Shown here piece by piece: positions 39,333-51,273 of a stretch of 64,000 nucleotides of DNA. This DNA is from Paracyclopina nana. Taxonomy: Eukaryota; Arthropoda; Copepoda; Cyclopoida; Cyclopettidae. The translations under genes and the position numbers were made by a program. The notes below the pieces were generated by a model. The model ran no database searches. It worked only from the letters and a program-made list of their open reading frames with translations, and was not told the origin of the DNA. Position 1 is the first letter of the stretch; each line of letters begins with the position of its first letter. Location of the stretch: positions 10,738,501 to 10,802,500 of the forward strand of contig JAGUCH010000002.1 in the NCBI GenBank assembly GCA_019096065.1, read 5' to 3'.

Positions 39333-40018
39333 CTGTTATATAATTTTTGAGTGTTTTAATGAAGTTACCGGGCTGCCCGGTGCCCTGAAAAAATGCTGCT
39401 CGGTTTTTAGTTGTTATGCGAATATCACTGGCTCTCATGTGCTAGCATCCTGTGGTTTGGTAGCAATAAAATATACTTTTAAAATCCATTTCTTTTGAGG
39501 TGCTCCTATGGCGCAATGCAATTGTTACTTTGATTAGACCGCTGGGCTCTTGATTCAGGTTCAAATCCCAGTCATTCCTTAACTTTTTCTGATTTCTTTC
39601 TCTGGCTTAATGCTCTGTTCATCTGCTAACTCCTTAGGGAATTGGAATGCGAAATTCCTTTGCGCAAAGGAATTTCGCGTTCCGATTCCTTAATGAGTTT
39701 GTAGATAAACAGAGCATAAATTATGTTAAAGTCCTATTTTTCATGAAGTTTGCATAGCTCAGTGGTTAGAGCGTTGGAATACTATCCAACTGTCTGAGGT
39801 TCGAATCTAGGTAGTTCCTCTCTTTTTTCTAACTTCTTTGGAATTTGGATTAGTTCCATGAAGTAGGAGGGGCATACAATTACTCTAAATCCCTCAAATT
39901 TGATTCCAGGGCCATTAAGTATTTAATATCCCCCCAAATTCCTAAGAAAGAAATGTGGTATAAAAGAGCTGAGTCGGATAGGTAAACTGAATTATAACAC
40001 GAGGAAATCGTATTACAG
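39333..40018. mobile_element. TIR element carrying two tRNA-like sequences, copy T2
   Basis: 686 bp, one end AATCGTATTACAG, the other a diverged CTGTTATATAATTT. Contains plus-strand tRNA-like modules at 39501-39580 and 39748-39819 and a nested CTGTTCATCTAC foldback at 39613-39715 between them. Confidence 0.75.
39748..39819 (+). repeat. tRNA-like sequence in T2
   Basis: TAGCTCAGTGGTTAGAGC (perfect D-arm), GTTGG/CCAAC anticodon stem, GGTTCGAATC T-loop. Acceptor stem unpaired. The partner at 39501-39580 (GGCGCAATG..., CTGGGCTCTTGATTCAG) is more degraded. Confidence 0.65.
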
Positions 40019-40292
40019 TAAAAAATGTCTAGCAACTAAAGTTCTTTTTTTGAGATTATCAATGCAATGGCAATGACCACCTTTGAAAAAGTTGGTATTA
40101 ATCAACTTCAAGCAAAGCAGCTGCTATTTGTGAATGTTGAGCGAAATTATGCTACGAAAACAAGTTATTTCGCCCAACATTAAAGAAAAACAGCTGCTTT
40201 GCTTAGTTAATTTTACCTTAGCTTAGCTATTTGTACCAATGGCTTAGCTTTTTTCTGCAATATGAGATCGGCCTAATGTTGTGGGATCCACC

Positions 40293-40908
40293 AGCCCGGT
40301 TCCAACTAGGGATATCAGCATAGTGTAGTACGGTAAACCAGTTAAGTCAGGTCGAGCTGAGCGCGCGAGCTAGCTGTCACCTGACTATAGGAAAGGGGAA
40401 CCGATGTTTTCGGACGTCAGTTCAGCTGTAGTGACGTCAGGACGCGCGAGCGCAGTTGACCCGTGCCTTATTGGTGTTGCAAGACATGTACTTTAATATC
40501 AGGCCAAAAGTAGCCAAATTCATCAAACAATACTGCCACTATTATTGAGCAAATCAATTCCGGAAGCTCTTTTAAATGGTGCTTTGGCTTACCCGAAAGC
40601 CAGCCTTAAAGCCAGCCTTAAATTTCACTAAAAATTGGAATTTTAGACAATGTAAGGCTCAAAATACGGTCAAATCATAATAAAATGTATCCATCTAATG
40701 CCTCAAAACAAGTGGAGCATACTAAAATATAATCATGAGAAAAATTAGCTTAATACTGGCGTACGTCCCAACTTAGGCAGCAGAAAGACGTCCAAAAACT
40801 TACAAAATTAGTCGCTAGGCTAGATATGGGGTCTGTTTACTGTTTCCTATGCTAAAAAGTCAGGTTACGTCTCTTGACTATGCTGATTTTCCTTCTTGGA
40901 ACCGGGCT
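40293..40908. repeat. GCCCGGTTCCAAC foldback split by an AGGAAA-ended MITE
   Basis: Outer palindrome 40293-40388 plus 40848-40908. The insert 40389-40847 (459 bp) is the second copy of the family at 20293-20725 and is flanked by TAT on both sides; the intact 35041-35192 copy reads CTGACTATGCTAAAA at the junction. Confidence 0.88.
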
Positions 40909-40975
40909 ACCATCTCTGATATGCCACTTTGACATTCTTGAATTTTTTCACCCCTCAATATGATGACGTGCTCAC

Positions 40976-41520
40976 CTTGTGAACTTTTCCCTTGAGCGAA
41001 CTGAAGGCCACGTTAAAAATAGAGTCGCTTCTACGAAAAACGATCTAATGACGGGCAGAACTTGTGAGAGACGGCCTTTTCAAAATTGTTCAGCCTCCTT
41101 AGCGGCTGCTTGCGGAGCGCCATTATCCATGTGGTCCAGTATTAGGGGACTGTGTTTTCAGAATCATCGATATTTCTGCAACATGATTGAGGGCATGGCA
41201 TGTCTCTCTTTTTTGGGGAGCAGCTATAAATGAACTTGTCCATTTTATCTGCATGGCGTATGTATCGAGTTTTTGCCCACGAGTGGCTTTTTGTGAGAGA
41301 CCTTTCCCGGCCTTTTCGCGGACGCTTTCTTACATGACGGCCCCTATGCTGAGGCTGGAGTTTGGACTGAGCCCCACCACGGCGCTCCTCCTTTTCATGG
41401 TGGGCACATGATTGCCCAGGGGAATGTCCAGCCTGACGCGTTTTTCGTGACGGTGCTGCGTGGGGTCTTGCATGCTCGGATCGAAGCATCGTTGGATGTC
41501 CTCCGTCATCTCGTGGGCGA
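40976..41520 (-). CDS. Two exons of an unrecognised gene
   Basis: Exon 41334-41520 (acceptor GCCTCAG|T, donor CAT|GTAAGA) contains an ATG at 41509 and reads MTEDIQRCFDPSMQDPTQ and later VRLDIPLGNHVPTMKRRSAV; exon 40976-41030 (acceptor TTTTTCGTAG|A, donor CAAG|GTGAGC) reads SDSIFNVAFSSLKGKVHK. The phases match exactly (2 into 2, then 0). The first acceptor lies 66 bp past the RhoGAP stop, so these could be an alternative 3' end of that gene or the start of another. I do not recognise the protein, and no further exon is seen to the left, where repeats begin. Confidence 0.4.
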
Positions 41521-41586
41521 CTGAGGCTGCGAGCAGCAACGAAGAGCGAGCAAGAGCAACGACAGAGAGAGAGAGAGAGTGTGTAT

Positions 41587-44456
41587 TCATTTCGAAAATA
41601 TCTCGTCGACATGGGTGATGAGGGTCTCGATGATGTCGTTGTTGCGCTCGATCTCGCTCATCATCGACTCGGGTCGGCGGGAGGCGACGGCCGTGTGCAC
41701 CAGGCTGGGGCTGATCACGGTGGCCAAGCTCCTCGCGTCCATCCGGTTGGCCGGCTCTTGGGCGACCCGATGCAGGTGGCGCAACACATACGCCAGCGCG
41801 TTCATTTCAATCGCCTCGCCGCCCCCCGCACCAAAGATGCATGCCCTCATCGCCGCCGCATGGCCGGCCGCCGAGGCCAGCCGGTCGCGCAGCCTCCGGT
41901 CGATCAAGGGCTCCGGCAGCTCCCGGAAGAACAGCTTGAGGGTGCTCGTGAGCAGCGAGGCCTCCTTGGTGGCGTTGAACAGGCGGTAGTTGTTCACGTC
42001 GATCTCGAACCTGCGCACGTAGCCATAGGCGGTGAGTTGAGCAGCAACCGCGCGCGCGCGCGCTAACGTACCTCAGGGTCTGGACGGCGGCGGCGTCTCC
42101 GTTGATGCGGTACAGCCCCTCGGTGGCCACCATGCTCTCGATTTTGGTGACGCAGCGCACGAGGAACTCGGGCAGTCCGGCCTCGCCCGCCGCCGGCAGA
42201 TTCTTGAGGTGGTTGCCAAAGACGGCCTCGGGCTGGAGGATGCCCAACTTGACGATCTCCTCCTTGGAGCGGCGCCTGTCGAGCAGCCTCTGCACGCTCC
42301 GGCTCATGCTCATGACGCGGCCGAGGCCCGAGGGGTTAGGCTGCTTGGGGCGCAGGTGGACCGTCTCCGCCATCTTGCGGAACGTCTGCCTCAGGCTCGA
42401 TTTGCGGGTCAGCAGCGCCTTGTTCTTGCCTACGTACAGAACCGTAATCCGCTCGAGCTTGATTGGATTCAGAGCCTATAATGTATGATGTACCGAATTT
42501 ACTATGATGCTCTCCTCCTAGGCGAGGGATCGACGTCGAGGTGCTGCTCTCTTCGATCCTCTTCACCAAGGTGGGCGACGCTGGAACAGATCTGAAGAGG
42601 ACAATCAAAGCCTCCTTCAAGTTGAAAACAAGGAAACTAGCACTCAAGTGTTCTTTTAAAAGCTAGGGGATCGATGCGCTAAAAAAACACAGATTGAAAG
42701 TACCCTGTCAAATAAAGTGGCCAAAAAGGTCGCTTTTAAAAGTAACCCGTAATATTGCAAAGTGTGGTTAAGTTTAGATGAGGTTATCTCAACAACCAAG
42801 AGCCTGATCCATGACCAACTTTTTGGTTTAAGTACCCACCAATGTGGTATTCGTCAATTAAGGAAAGTCAAGTCATTCTCCCAATGAACTTTTCTTTCTT
42901 GAGATAATATTTTCCTACTAGCAAGATGATCTATAATAAAGGTGACGTATTCACTTCTATAGGCTGTCGGACTATAAGGCGTTCTCATATTGGACTTTTG
43001 CTTACCAAAACCTGATTTTAGGCCTGGTTTACCTGGTATAAAGACGCGTCATTATGGCGCGATATTATGATGACATTTGGAAATGTCGGGCATTTGCAAA
43101 ATCATTTGCAATTTGCATGCTTTTTGTTACCTAATACAATAAAAAGCCGAAACTTAGCCAAAAACCCAGTGTAGCATAAAAGTAGCCAAAACATGGCAAA
43201 AGATAGTTGATGACTTATTTCGCGGGTGATTTGCAATCATTGGCTAAAATTGAAAACTATTAGGATTTCTATTGATTAATTATTTACGCCTAAACTTGTG
43301 GTGCAAATTTTGCAAAGTTTTACCGCTTCACTAAGCCCAAATGCATGGCAGATTTTCTCATCATTACCAGGTGTTTAATATACTGTTCATCTACCGTTCC
43401 TTTCATTATGACAAAACCGTGCATAATGACAGCTCTACGCAGCTAGTTTATGTACTGAGAACTTCTTTGCGCAAAGGAATTTCGAGTTCCGATTCCTTAA
43501 GGAGTTTGTAAATGAACAGAACATAAGTACCTTTGTACTTCATAGGTTATTTAAATACCCTGGCAATGATGAGACAACCTAGTAAGGATCGGGCCTATGC
43601 AATGTACGTATCTGCTATATGTACCTGGAACGAGTTGGCGAGCACCTCGTCAGCCTCTCTAGCCAGTGTTTCGCCTCGCCTCTCTGCCTCCACCTGAGGC
43701 TGATGTCGCAATCTGCTCCAACGATCTCGAGGTCAGAGGTGGACGTGATGCGCACCTCGCACTCTGCCAAGTTCAAGACGAAGTCACCGTGGCGGAAGTC
43801 TTTCGTATCGCTGCACACTCTGAGATAGCAGCTGTTGAACAGAATGACGAATTTGCTCTGCCATGATTGCAGTCGATTGTCGGTGGCCTCGCAGCGGAAG
43901 CTGGCCTCGACGTCCTCGAGCGGGGGCAATCGCCAGGTGGACGAGTCGGAGCCCTTGCGGTAGAAGTAGCGGCGATTGTCGGCGTCAAACGCCGTCAACC
44001 ATTCCACCTTGGCCACGTGGTCAACGTAGGTGCGGACTTGGCCCGTGGCATCGAAGTACTCGGCATAGCCCTCGGGCGGAGGAGCCTCCCTGCCATGACG
44101 ATAGACCGTTATTTCCCATCAGAAATTATGTAGACGTACCCTTCGTCGGAGATGGCTCGCGGGACCTCGTCGCGGCGAAAGAGGCTGTTGGGGCTGCGGG
44201 GAAGCTTGGCATGCAGCCTCTTGCGCGGAGGCTTCCATCGCGTCTCCCCGCTTCGCTTGTTGTGGAAGAACGGCCGCTTCTCTGTGGAGCAGAGGTACAT
44301 GTCCCACTCCTCGTCCACCGACTTCAAGTACGTGTCGTTGGGCGTCGGCGGCCTCCTCGCCGCTGCGGTCTCAGCGAGCCCCAAGTTCTGCATGATGGCA
44401 TCGAGGCTGTCCATGGACTGGGAGAGGCGCTTCAACCGGCGGCCCTCGGAATGCAT
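41587..44456 (-). CDS. Rho GTPase-activating protein, WW-WW-PH-RhoGAP (ARHGAP9/12/15/27 type), 550 aa
   Basis: Stimulates GTP hydrolysis on Rho-family GTPases at membranes. Five exons, all phases consistent: 44140-44456 (ATG 44456), 43625-44089, 42503-42591, 42072-42429, 41587-42010 (stop TGA). WW1 about residues 50-76 (DEEWDMYLCSTEKRPFFHNK), WW2 about 135-165 (VEWLTAFDADNRRYFYRKGS then TWRLP), PH about 172-255 (WQSKFVILFNSCYLRV to KHWLERL). RhoGAP fills the last 200 residues, with arginine finger in EGLYRINGD and LKLFFRELPEPLI. It lacks the SH3 domain of ARHGAP12/27 and is short for them. The 1-kb intron 42592-43624 contains repeats. Confidence 0.92.
42592..43624. other. Repeat-bearing intron of the RhoGAP gene
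   Basis: Holds a truncated GGCGTTCTCATAT element (42977-43021) and a CTGTTCATCTAC foldback (43383-43519). Confidence 0.7.
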
Positions 44457-45986
44457 GGTTTGTTGACGCAAATCAGCTTGACTTGATCAGGCCCTTATCG
44501 CACGTTGCAACTTTTCAAGATAAGCTTGAGATCTAAGAGGTCAAAGTGAAAAACGCATACTAGCATTACTAGTAGTTAAAGACTTGACAGCCGTAAATCT
44601 TGGATCAAGCAATGCCAATGCACCGTTTCGGGGTTGATTGTTGGTTTTCCAGCCCACAACCCTACAAGTGCTTATCCGCTTAATTAGCTACCATCATATA
44701 TCCTTACTGCTAGCGATGAGGGCTATCAACAACATGCTTATCAAATAACGTTAAATAACAATGAAAGGTAACTACCGTAAGTCCTGACAAATACCAGCCA
44801 TCATCCTGATCTCTAATGTCCTGTTCATGTACGCGCCCATAACTCTCCTAGAAAATGCACGGCAAAACGCCTCAAGTAGAGGAAAAAATGTCCTATGAAA
44901 AGGGCCAGTTTAAAACGAAAATCGCTGCGTAAAACTTAGGGGGCTTTCACTACAACTAGGATCAAAATTATTTTCCAAGTCTGAGCTCAGAATGGGCCCA
45001 ATTTCTACCGCTTGTGCGAGAGAAGTTGGGAGGATCATTAATTACACCACTCAGATATTAACCAAACTTGGTGGAAAGCACTCTAACTATGACTGTGAGG
45101 TCTGGCCCAAAATAATTGACTTGCTAGATGGACCCTCCCGATAGATTATAAGTTTGCCCAAAAGAACGCAGCAGACAATATTGGCCAAATTGGTATAAAT
45201 ATTTTTAGCCTCTCGCACAGCTCTCGATTTCGAGGTTCTGAAGTCATAAAGATATATTTATTTCCGAAAACTTTTTATTGAATACAAGATGATCTATAAT
45301 ATAAGGTGACATACTAGCTGAGCTTCACTTCTATGAGCTGTCGGACTATACTGTGGTACCCCGTCTGACGAAAAAAAAATTGAACACTGTGAATTTTATC
45401 AATATTAACAGTTTCATTTTTTGCCAGAGTTTCACAGAAAACGCCAAAATAGAGAGCTTTTGAGAAGTAAAAAAATCTAGCAACACTAACTTCAAAACAA
45501 AACAGGTTCAGCAAAAATTAGCCACATTGGATTTAAAGGAGTAGATGAGAAAAGTAGCAAAGATGCTGATAGTAGCCCTTCCTGTTTTTAAAGCCTGGGC
45601 AAGATGATCTATCCTTATAAGGTGAGTTCTTATCGCTGCTTTACTATAGCGCACAGTCTGACTGAGCTGTGGTAGGCTTCAAGACGAAATTTCAATAGAA
45701 TTCTGTGGATTTCACTTCCAAAAATTTCCATAGACAAAAGTATCATAACATTGATACGCCATCAAGTGACATCACTGAAGCAATACTTGGGATTTGTTTA
45801 CACAACCGCGCTACTTTTTATGAGGCTTAAATACAAAACCAAGAATCAAAATAATCTGCAGACTTCTCATTTAGCGTGCCAAAAAACTTGCTCTATTATT
45901 TTTCAAAATTTTCTAAATGTAAGAGAACTTGTAGCCGACAAGAAACTACAAAAATAGCTAATGATAACAAAAATTGTCCTAAGATC
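44457..45986. other. Intergenic repeats upstream of RhoGAP
   Basis: AT-rich. A segment at about 45285-45500 (AAGGTGACATACTAGCTGAG) is repeated almost exactly at 61418-61625; a partial copy is near 42920. No gene seen. Confidence 0.6.
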
Positions 45987-46443
45987 GCACAGTGGCCCAA
46001 AATGCCTTCTGGACGCGCACGGGAAAAAAACTCGCGAAATCGTAGGAGTCAATTTTCATAGGGCCGTAAGCTAAAAACTAACATTCAGGGCTCCCAAGTC
46101 CGCAAATTTCCGCAGCCAATTTTGATGAATAATCATTAAATGGGGTCTGATTGACCTCTCAGTCATAAAAGAACAATTCAATTCGATTCCAATCAAAAGT
46201 TATGGATGCCCAAAAGGGGCAAAAATGGCTATTCTACCATTTTTTTGCTGAACACTTTTTCAATCAAAGTTTGATTTTGAAGTCAAATTTGAATATGTAT
46301 CTGTCAATTCAAACCATTTTTCTCTCTTTTCATTGCCTAGAAGTCAACCCAATCAGAAGTTGTAAATTGGTGGTTAAATTAGAATTCGGGCGATTTGGCG
46401 GATTTTCAAGTGTGCGTGAAATCGGCTTTTTGACCCACTGTGG
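45987..46443. repeat. Foldback element, GCACAGTGG family, copy 2
   Basis: 457 bp, ends GCACAGTGGCCCAAAATG / GACCCACTGTGG; matches 14851-15310 in inverted orientation. Confidence 0.85.
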
Positions 46444-49008
46444 ATCGGTCTTTTTTTAATCCTTTTCCTGATAGATGATGCAAACGATCCAAAATTCCGG
46501 CGCACTTGTTTGTTTATTCAAGAAAGAGTTATCACTTTCAAGCAGCAAAATCGGGCATTCTTTTTCAAAATAAGCATTCATCTCAGTATTTTTTTAGCAA
46601 AACAAACCAGTGAATATTTTATCTGGTAGCACTGAATTTTGAATCGACTACTCCCTAATCCCAAAAGTTTCAACTTTCCGTCCGCTAGGCGTGCTACTTG
46701 CATTTGTTATTGTTATGTCACTATTGTCAATAACCCACAATAAATTACGATCGCCGTCATTTAGCGCTAAAAGTTACAAAAAATGCAAAATAGAGGGCGT
46801 ATCAACCCTCGTGCAAACTCACGGCAACATTTTCGCGCAAAAATTAAGAGGGCGGAGCTTAATCTCAGATCCAGATGTGGTATTTTGATTTAGCTGTCAA
46901 ACTGGCATTTTTATGAATTAATCAACCGAATCGTGTAGCAGCACTGATCGAATTGAGAACTTCCATACAAAAGTTTGGGCGATTTTAAGTGCAAGTTCAA
47001 GCTCAAAAGTTGTTCTTTAGTTCCAAATGGCACTTTTTTAATGTTTTCTGACCCTAAGGCTTGAATTTTGGGTCTTTTGTTTCATTGACTTTTCTAATAG
47101 AGCAATGACTCCAACAGAATCTACCAAAATGCCTTTTAAGTGGGCTCTGAAAATCCAAGTTTGAGGTCATTTTCGATCCGTCTCTTCTACTTAGTGCAAG
47201 CTGCTGGGAAGAAACTGCCGCTATAAAATGAGCGCGATGCTCAAGATCATCTCTGATATGAAGCATGTATGCGCCAATCGACCTGAATTCAGACCAAATT
47301 TTACGAAAATGGTACCAAAATGATCACCATTAATCAAGGATTTTAGATATCGGAATGAAAATAACTGAAATCAATGAATTCTCAAAAAAAATATCCAGCT
47401 TTTTGTTTATGTTTGATGACGTCACATCTGCAAATGCTTTTACTGCCATCTGTTGCAGGCCTTTTAACTAAAATGTTGAGTTTGACGGCGATCGTAATTA
47501 GCAAAATGTGCCAAAATTGCATACTTTTTGACAAAAACTGAGCTTATCTGGGAGCTCTGTTTAAAAAGCGAGAGATTAGCCCGCTCGCTTCCATCACTGA
47601 CGTCATTTGAGCTCACGCGCTATGTAGTAAGAACTACTAGCGCCACCGCAGCTAAGACGAACAGATTTGGCGATTTTAGCATGCAAAACTTGCATCAAGA
47701 ACTCACTTACGAGACCCCCCTGAGCCTGGGCTGGAAAATTGAATGTTATTAAAGTTAAAGTTGATTATATTATAAATTGATAATCATATCCAAGCTAAAA
47801 ATGCATTTTAAAATGAAAAATTCTTAGGAAATAATATTGGAAATCATTAGCTCCAGCATCTGCATTACTTTCTACTTTAGTTCCCTCTTTTAGTGATAGC
47901 AGCGCCGCCGAACAGATTTCGTGATTTTATGTCTTTTTGTTCCGTCAAGAATAGCCTTACGAGATGGGGCTGATTGAATAAAAATTCAAACCAAAAAGGC
48001 GAAGGCAAGTTCAACCAACTCAAGTTTGGTTTAACTAAAATCAGTTTTGGTTAGACCAAACTGCCATATGAGAACGTCCTTAACGTCCTGTTCATGTACA
48101 ACCTAAACTCCTTAGGAAAATGCTCGAGAGGCGCCTAAAGGAAAGGAGAAAATTTGTTTTATGACAGGCGCCTAACTAACTCGAAAAACTTAAGAGCGGC
48201 GGACAACAATCACAATACCTGCTTGGTACTTTGATTCATGCATCCTAACCATTAAAGGCGGTAAAATTCAAATCATTGTTTATTTGACTTTTTCTGCCAG
48301 AAAATGCTCACGCTTCGGCTGGATTAAATGTTGGTTTTTGATGCCCTGGCTTTTCTTAAATTAAGTCAAAGGCAATATTTTTCACTCTTAATTGAAAAAA
48401 TCTTTTAACAAGAACAAAGCCTAATCTATGGTAAGATCTCAGCGGTGCTTTAATAAGGTAACACCTTACGAATTTTAGGCCAATTCCACTCAAAAAACTT
48501 AACATTTTCAGTTTCCCTGAAGCTTCTCTTTATTGTGGTTTTATGATTCAAAATAGATTTTCTGTGTACGTTTTAAGAAATCAAAATGTTTATGCATGCA
48601 AGCAATCCTAATTTTTCCCTAATCCATACGCCTTAAATTCATAGAATTGTTTTAAAAATGTACCAGATAAAAACTAGTACCAGACGTAGTACGAGTAATT
48701 TCAAAACATTGCTCAGTTTTTTGTTGTCCGCCGTTCTTTAGTTTTTCGAGTTAGTCACAGGCGCCAGCTTACACAAAAAAATCAGATCAACTTTAAGCCC
48801 ACTTGAATTTTGGCAATTAATGTGCCAAAGGGGATGCTATATCATTTCAATGATGGTGCAGTTTGGGTGTATCTCGGAGTTGGCTAAATAGATTTACCTA
48901 AAAATTGGTATACGTACTGAGAATTAAGCCACTTTTGCTTAAATAATTTTTTTGAAATACAATCCTTATTGAAACTATGATTTTTTAAACTTTTTAGCTT
49001 TAATCATT
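46444..49008. other. Intergenic spacer
   Basis: AT-rich. Contains half of a GGCGTTCTCATAT-family element (48005-48082) and an inverted pair near 48120-48250 / 48700-48760 (CGGACAACAA and complement). No gene seen. Confidence 0.5.
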
Positions 49009-49009
49009 A

Positions 49010-50842
49010 TTACTATTAGCTGAGACGGCTGAGCAGTACATAAGCTCCGACCATATAATTTCCATGATTTTTCATTGTTGTTTGATGTAGAAGAGGATAA
49101 TGAACATTATGCATCTACAAGTGGATAATGATCATTATGCCTCGCTTGTTCCTTGCGCCATCTATCTTATTTAACATAGACAAAAAGGAGGGTGGCAGTA
49201 AGAATCGAACCGTGGTCATCCGGGTAGCGCGCCGACGCTCTACCTCTGAGCCACCAATTCGAATATGAAAATGACTTAGGAGCGAGCCTTTAAAAACATG
49301 GCTGAACGGGCCGGCGCGGCATGGTCGCAAGACGCAACGGCAACTGGCGCATGTTGAAGGCTAGACTGCTAGGTCAGCTTTAATGAGCTCACGCTTGCTG
49401 TGTGCAGCCGCCACTAGTTGGCGCGGCCGGTGCGAGCTGGGTCAAATTGCGGCTAGTGAGTACTGATCAGCAAGCACCGCAAATACTTGGCCGGACGGGC
49501 CGGACACGGGCCGGCGCGACACCAAGATACTGCAGCGCGCGAAGCTGGTGCAGGCTAGACCACTGGGTCAACTTTGATGAGCTTGCACTCACTGTCTGTG
49601 ATAAACCGGACCGCAAAATTTAAGGCATCTCTGGCAAAATTAAGGGGCCATAAAAGCTTTAAAAAATTAAATTTAAGTAATGCTTGAAATTGGGGTTAGC
49701 TAATAGTAATAGGATTATACACCTCTAGGCTGTCGGATAACACTCATTATTTTTTAGTGTCTCGTAACAATCACTCGAAACATTTAATGAATTATGTTCT
49801 TAAGTTATAATTAATGCTACATTTTTAATTTTTTAGTTTTTGCAGTTTCAATCACTTCTCACCAGGTGGCGCTCCAGAATCTGCTGACTCTTCAAAAGAG
49901 CGAAGCAAACTGAAATGTGGAGCACTGCACAAGCTACTAAAAAAAGTTATATGAATTATTTTTTTAACAGCTTCCCAATGTGTCATGTTATTTTTGCTAC
50001 CAAAAAAATCATGAAATGAAGCTAAACTGCCTCACAATTAAGCTATTTTATTAGGGATATAACTGCATGTATTTTATATTTTGGAAAGGTTGAGTGACTT
50101 TAGATAAAATTGTTGAGAATCAATTTATTGCGTTTGAATTTTGACTTTGGACACCTAAACAAACAAAAACACCTGTCATGCCTTTGGCGGGAAATTCAAA
50201 CTCTGATTTTTAAAATGACATTTGTAAATAATATTAAGTAACAAACATTAAATTAAACTTGCTTAAAACTTAGATTTATCCAACATGTCAATATACTTTT
50301 GATTAAATCCCTCAAATTTGATTCCAGGGCCATTAAGTATTTAATATCCCCCAAATTGCTAAGAAAGAAATGTGATATAAAAGAGATGAGTCGGATAGGT
50401 AAACTGAATTATAACACGAGGAAATCGTATTACAGTATAAAAAACTTCTAGCGCCAAAAGTATGGACGTCTTTAAGTACCCCCACTAATATTGCACGATC
50501 TATGTTTCTTCATTTATTCATAAGAAAATTGTTAGCATGCCCTGGAATCAAGATATAGCGGTGGCAGTTTTCTTTATTGTCAAATGGCATGAATTCAATA
50601 TCTCTTCATCATCGGCCGATCTGACCAATATATCTCGATTCCAGGGCATTCCAGGGCATCCTAGCGATTTTCTTACGAAGTAAATAAAGATAGATTGGCG
50701 CAAGGATCAAGTGACGTGTAATGATCATTATCCACTTGAAGATGCATAATGTTCATTATCCTCCTCTAGATCAAACAACAATGAAAAATCATGGAAATTA
50801 TATGGTCGCAACTTATGTACTGCTCAGCCGTCTCCACTAATA
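49010..50842. mobile_element. TIR element E1 with a tRNA-like sequence
   Basis: About 1.83 kb with inverted ends of over 100 bp (ATTAGCTGAGACGGCTGAGC...; right end ...GCTCAGCCGTCTCCACTAAT), including the palindrome GGATAATGATCATTATCC. The tRNA-like module (49191-49259, minus) lies just inside the left end. Carries nested repeats, among them a fragment of the TGTAATACGATT family at 50302-50435. Confidence 0.75.
49191..49259 (-). repeat. tRNA-like sequence in E1
   Basis: Minus strand: TGGCTCAGAGGTAGAGCGTC and GGTTCGATTCTTAC. Same subfamily as 51171-51241 and 54763-54830. Confidence 0.6.
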
Positions 50843-51005
50843 TAGGATTATACACCTCTAGGCTGGAGGATAACACGAATTATTTTTTAGTGTCAAGTGC
50901 CAGTGAGCGGAGCGAATGAGTGATTGGCACGCGACACTAAAAAATAATTCGTGTTATCCGACAGCCTAGAGGTGTATAATCCTATTACTATTAGCTAACC
51001 CCAAC
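49690..51005. repeat. Inverted pair ATAGGATTATACACCTCTAGG
   Basis: GTTAGCTAATAGTAATAGGA followed by TTATACACCTCTAGGCTGTC at about 49695-49760 reappears inverted at about 50930-51005, with a further inverted copy at 50850-50900. It overlaps the right end of E1, so elements are interleaved. Confidence 0.65.
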
Positions 51006-51170
51006 ATTTCAAGCATTGGCTAAAACTGAATTTAGGAAAGATTATTTGCTGTATGTATTTGCTGCATTTGCCATGCTGTTTGACCCAACCAGCCTGCACC
51101 GGCTAGTCCCGCCGTGTATTGCAGTACTGGCTTTATGATTTAACCATCAACGAACCCGTAATTTATACAG

Positions 51171-51241
51171 CAACTGGTTAGCTCAGAGGTAGAGCGTCGG
51201 CATGGTAATCAGTTGCCCTGTGTTCGATTCTTGCTAGGTCC
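51171..51241 (+). repeat. tRNA-like sequence left of the minisatellite
   Basis: TAGCTCAGAGGTAGAGCGTC, then GTTCGATTCTTGC. Followed, as in the other two copies, by a T-rich stretch and (beyond the inserted array) AGATGGCGCAAAGATC. Confidence 0.6.
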
Positions 51242-51273
51242 TTGCTTTTTGTTCTGTTTCAGTTGTATGAAAT

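Noticed and set aside
41330-41590. Signal-peptide-like start MNTHSLSLSVVALARSSLLL downstream of RhoGAP
   Set aside because: The hydrophobic part is translation of a CT-rich polypyrimidine tract before a splice acceptor; the ATG also overlaps the RhoGAP stop.
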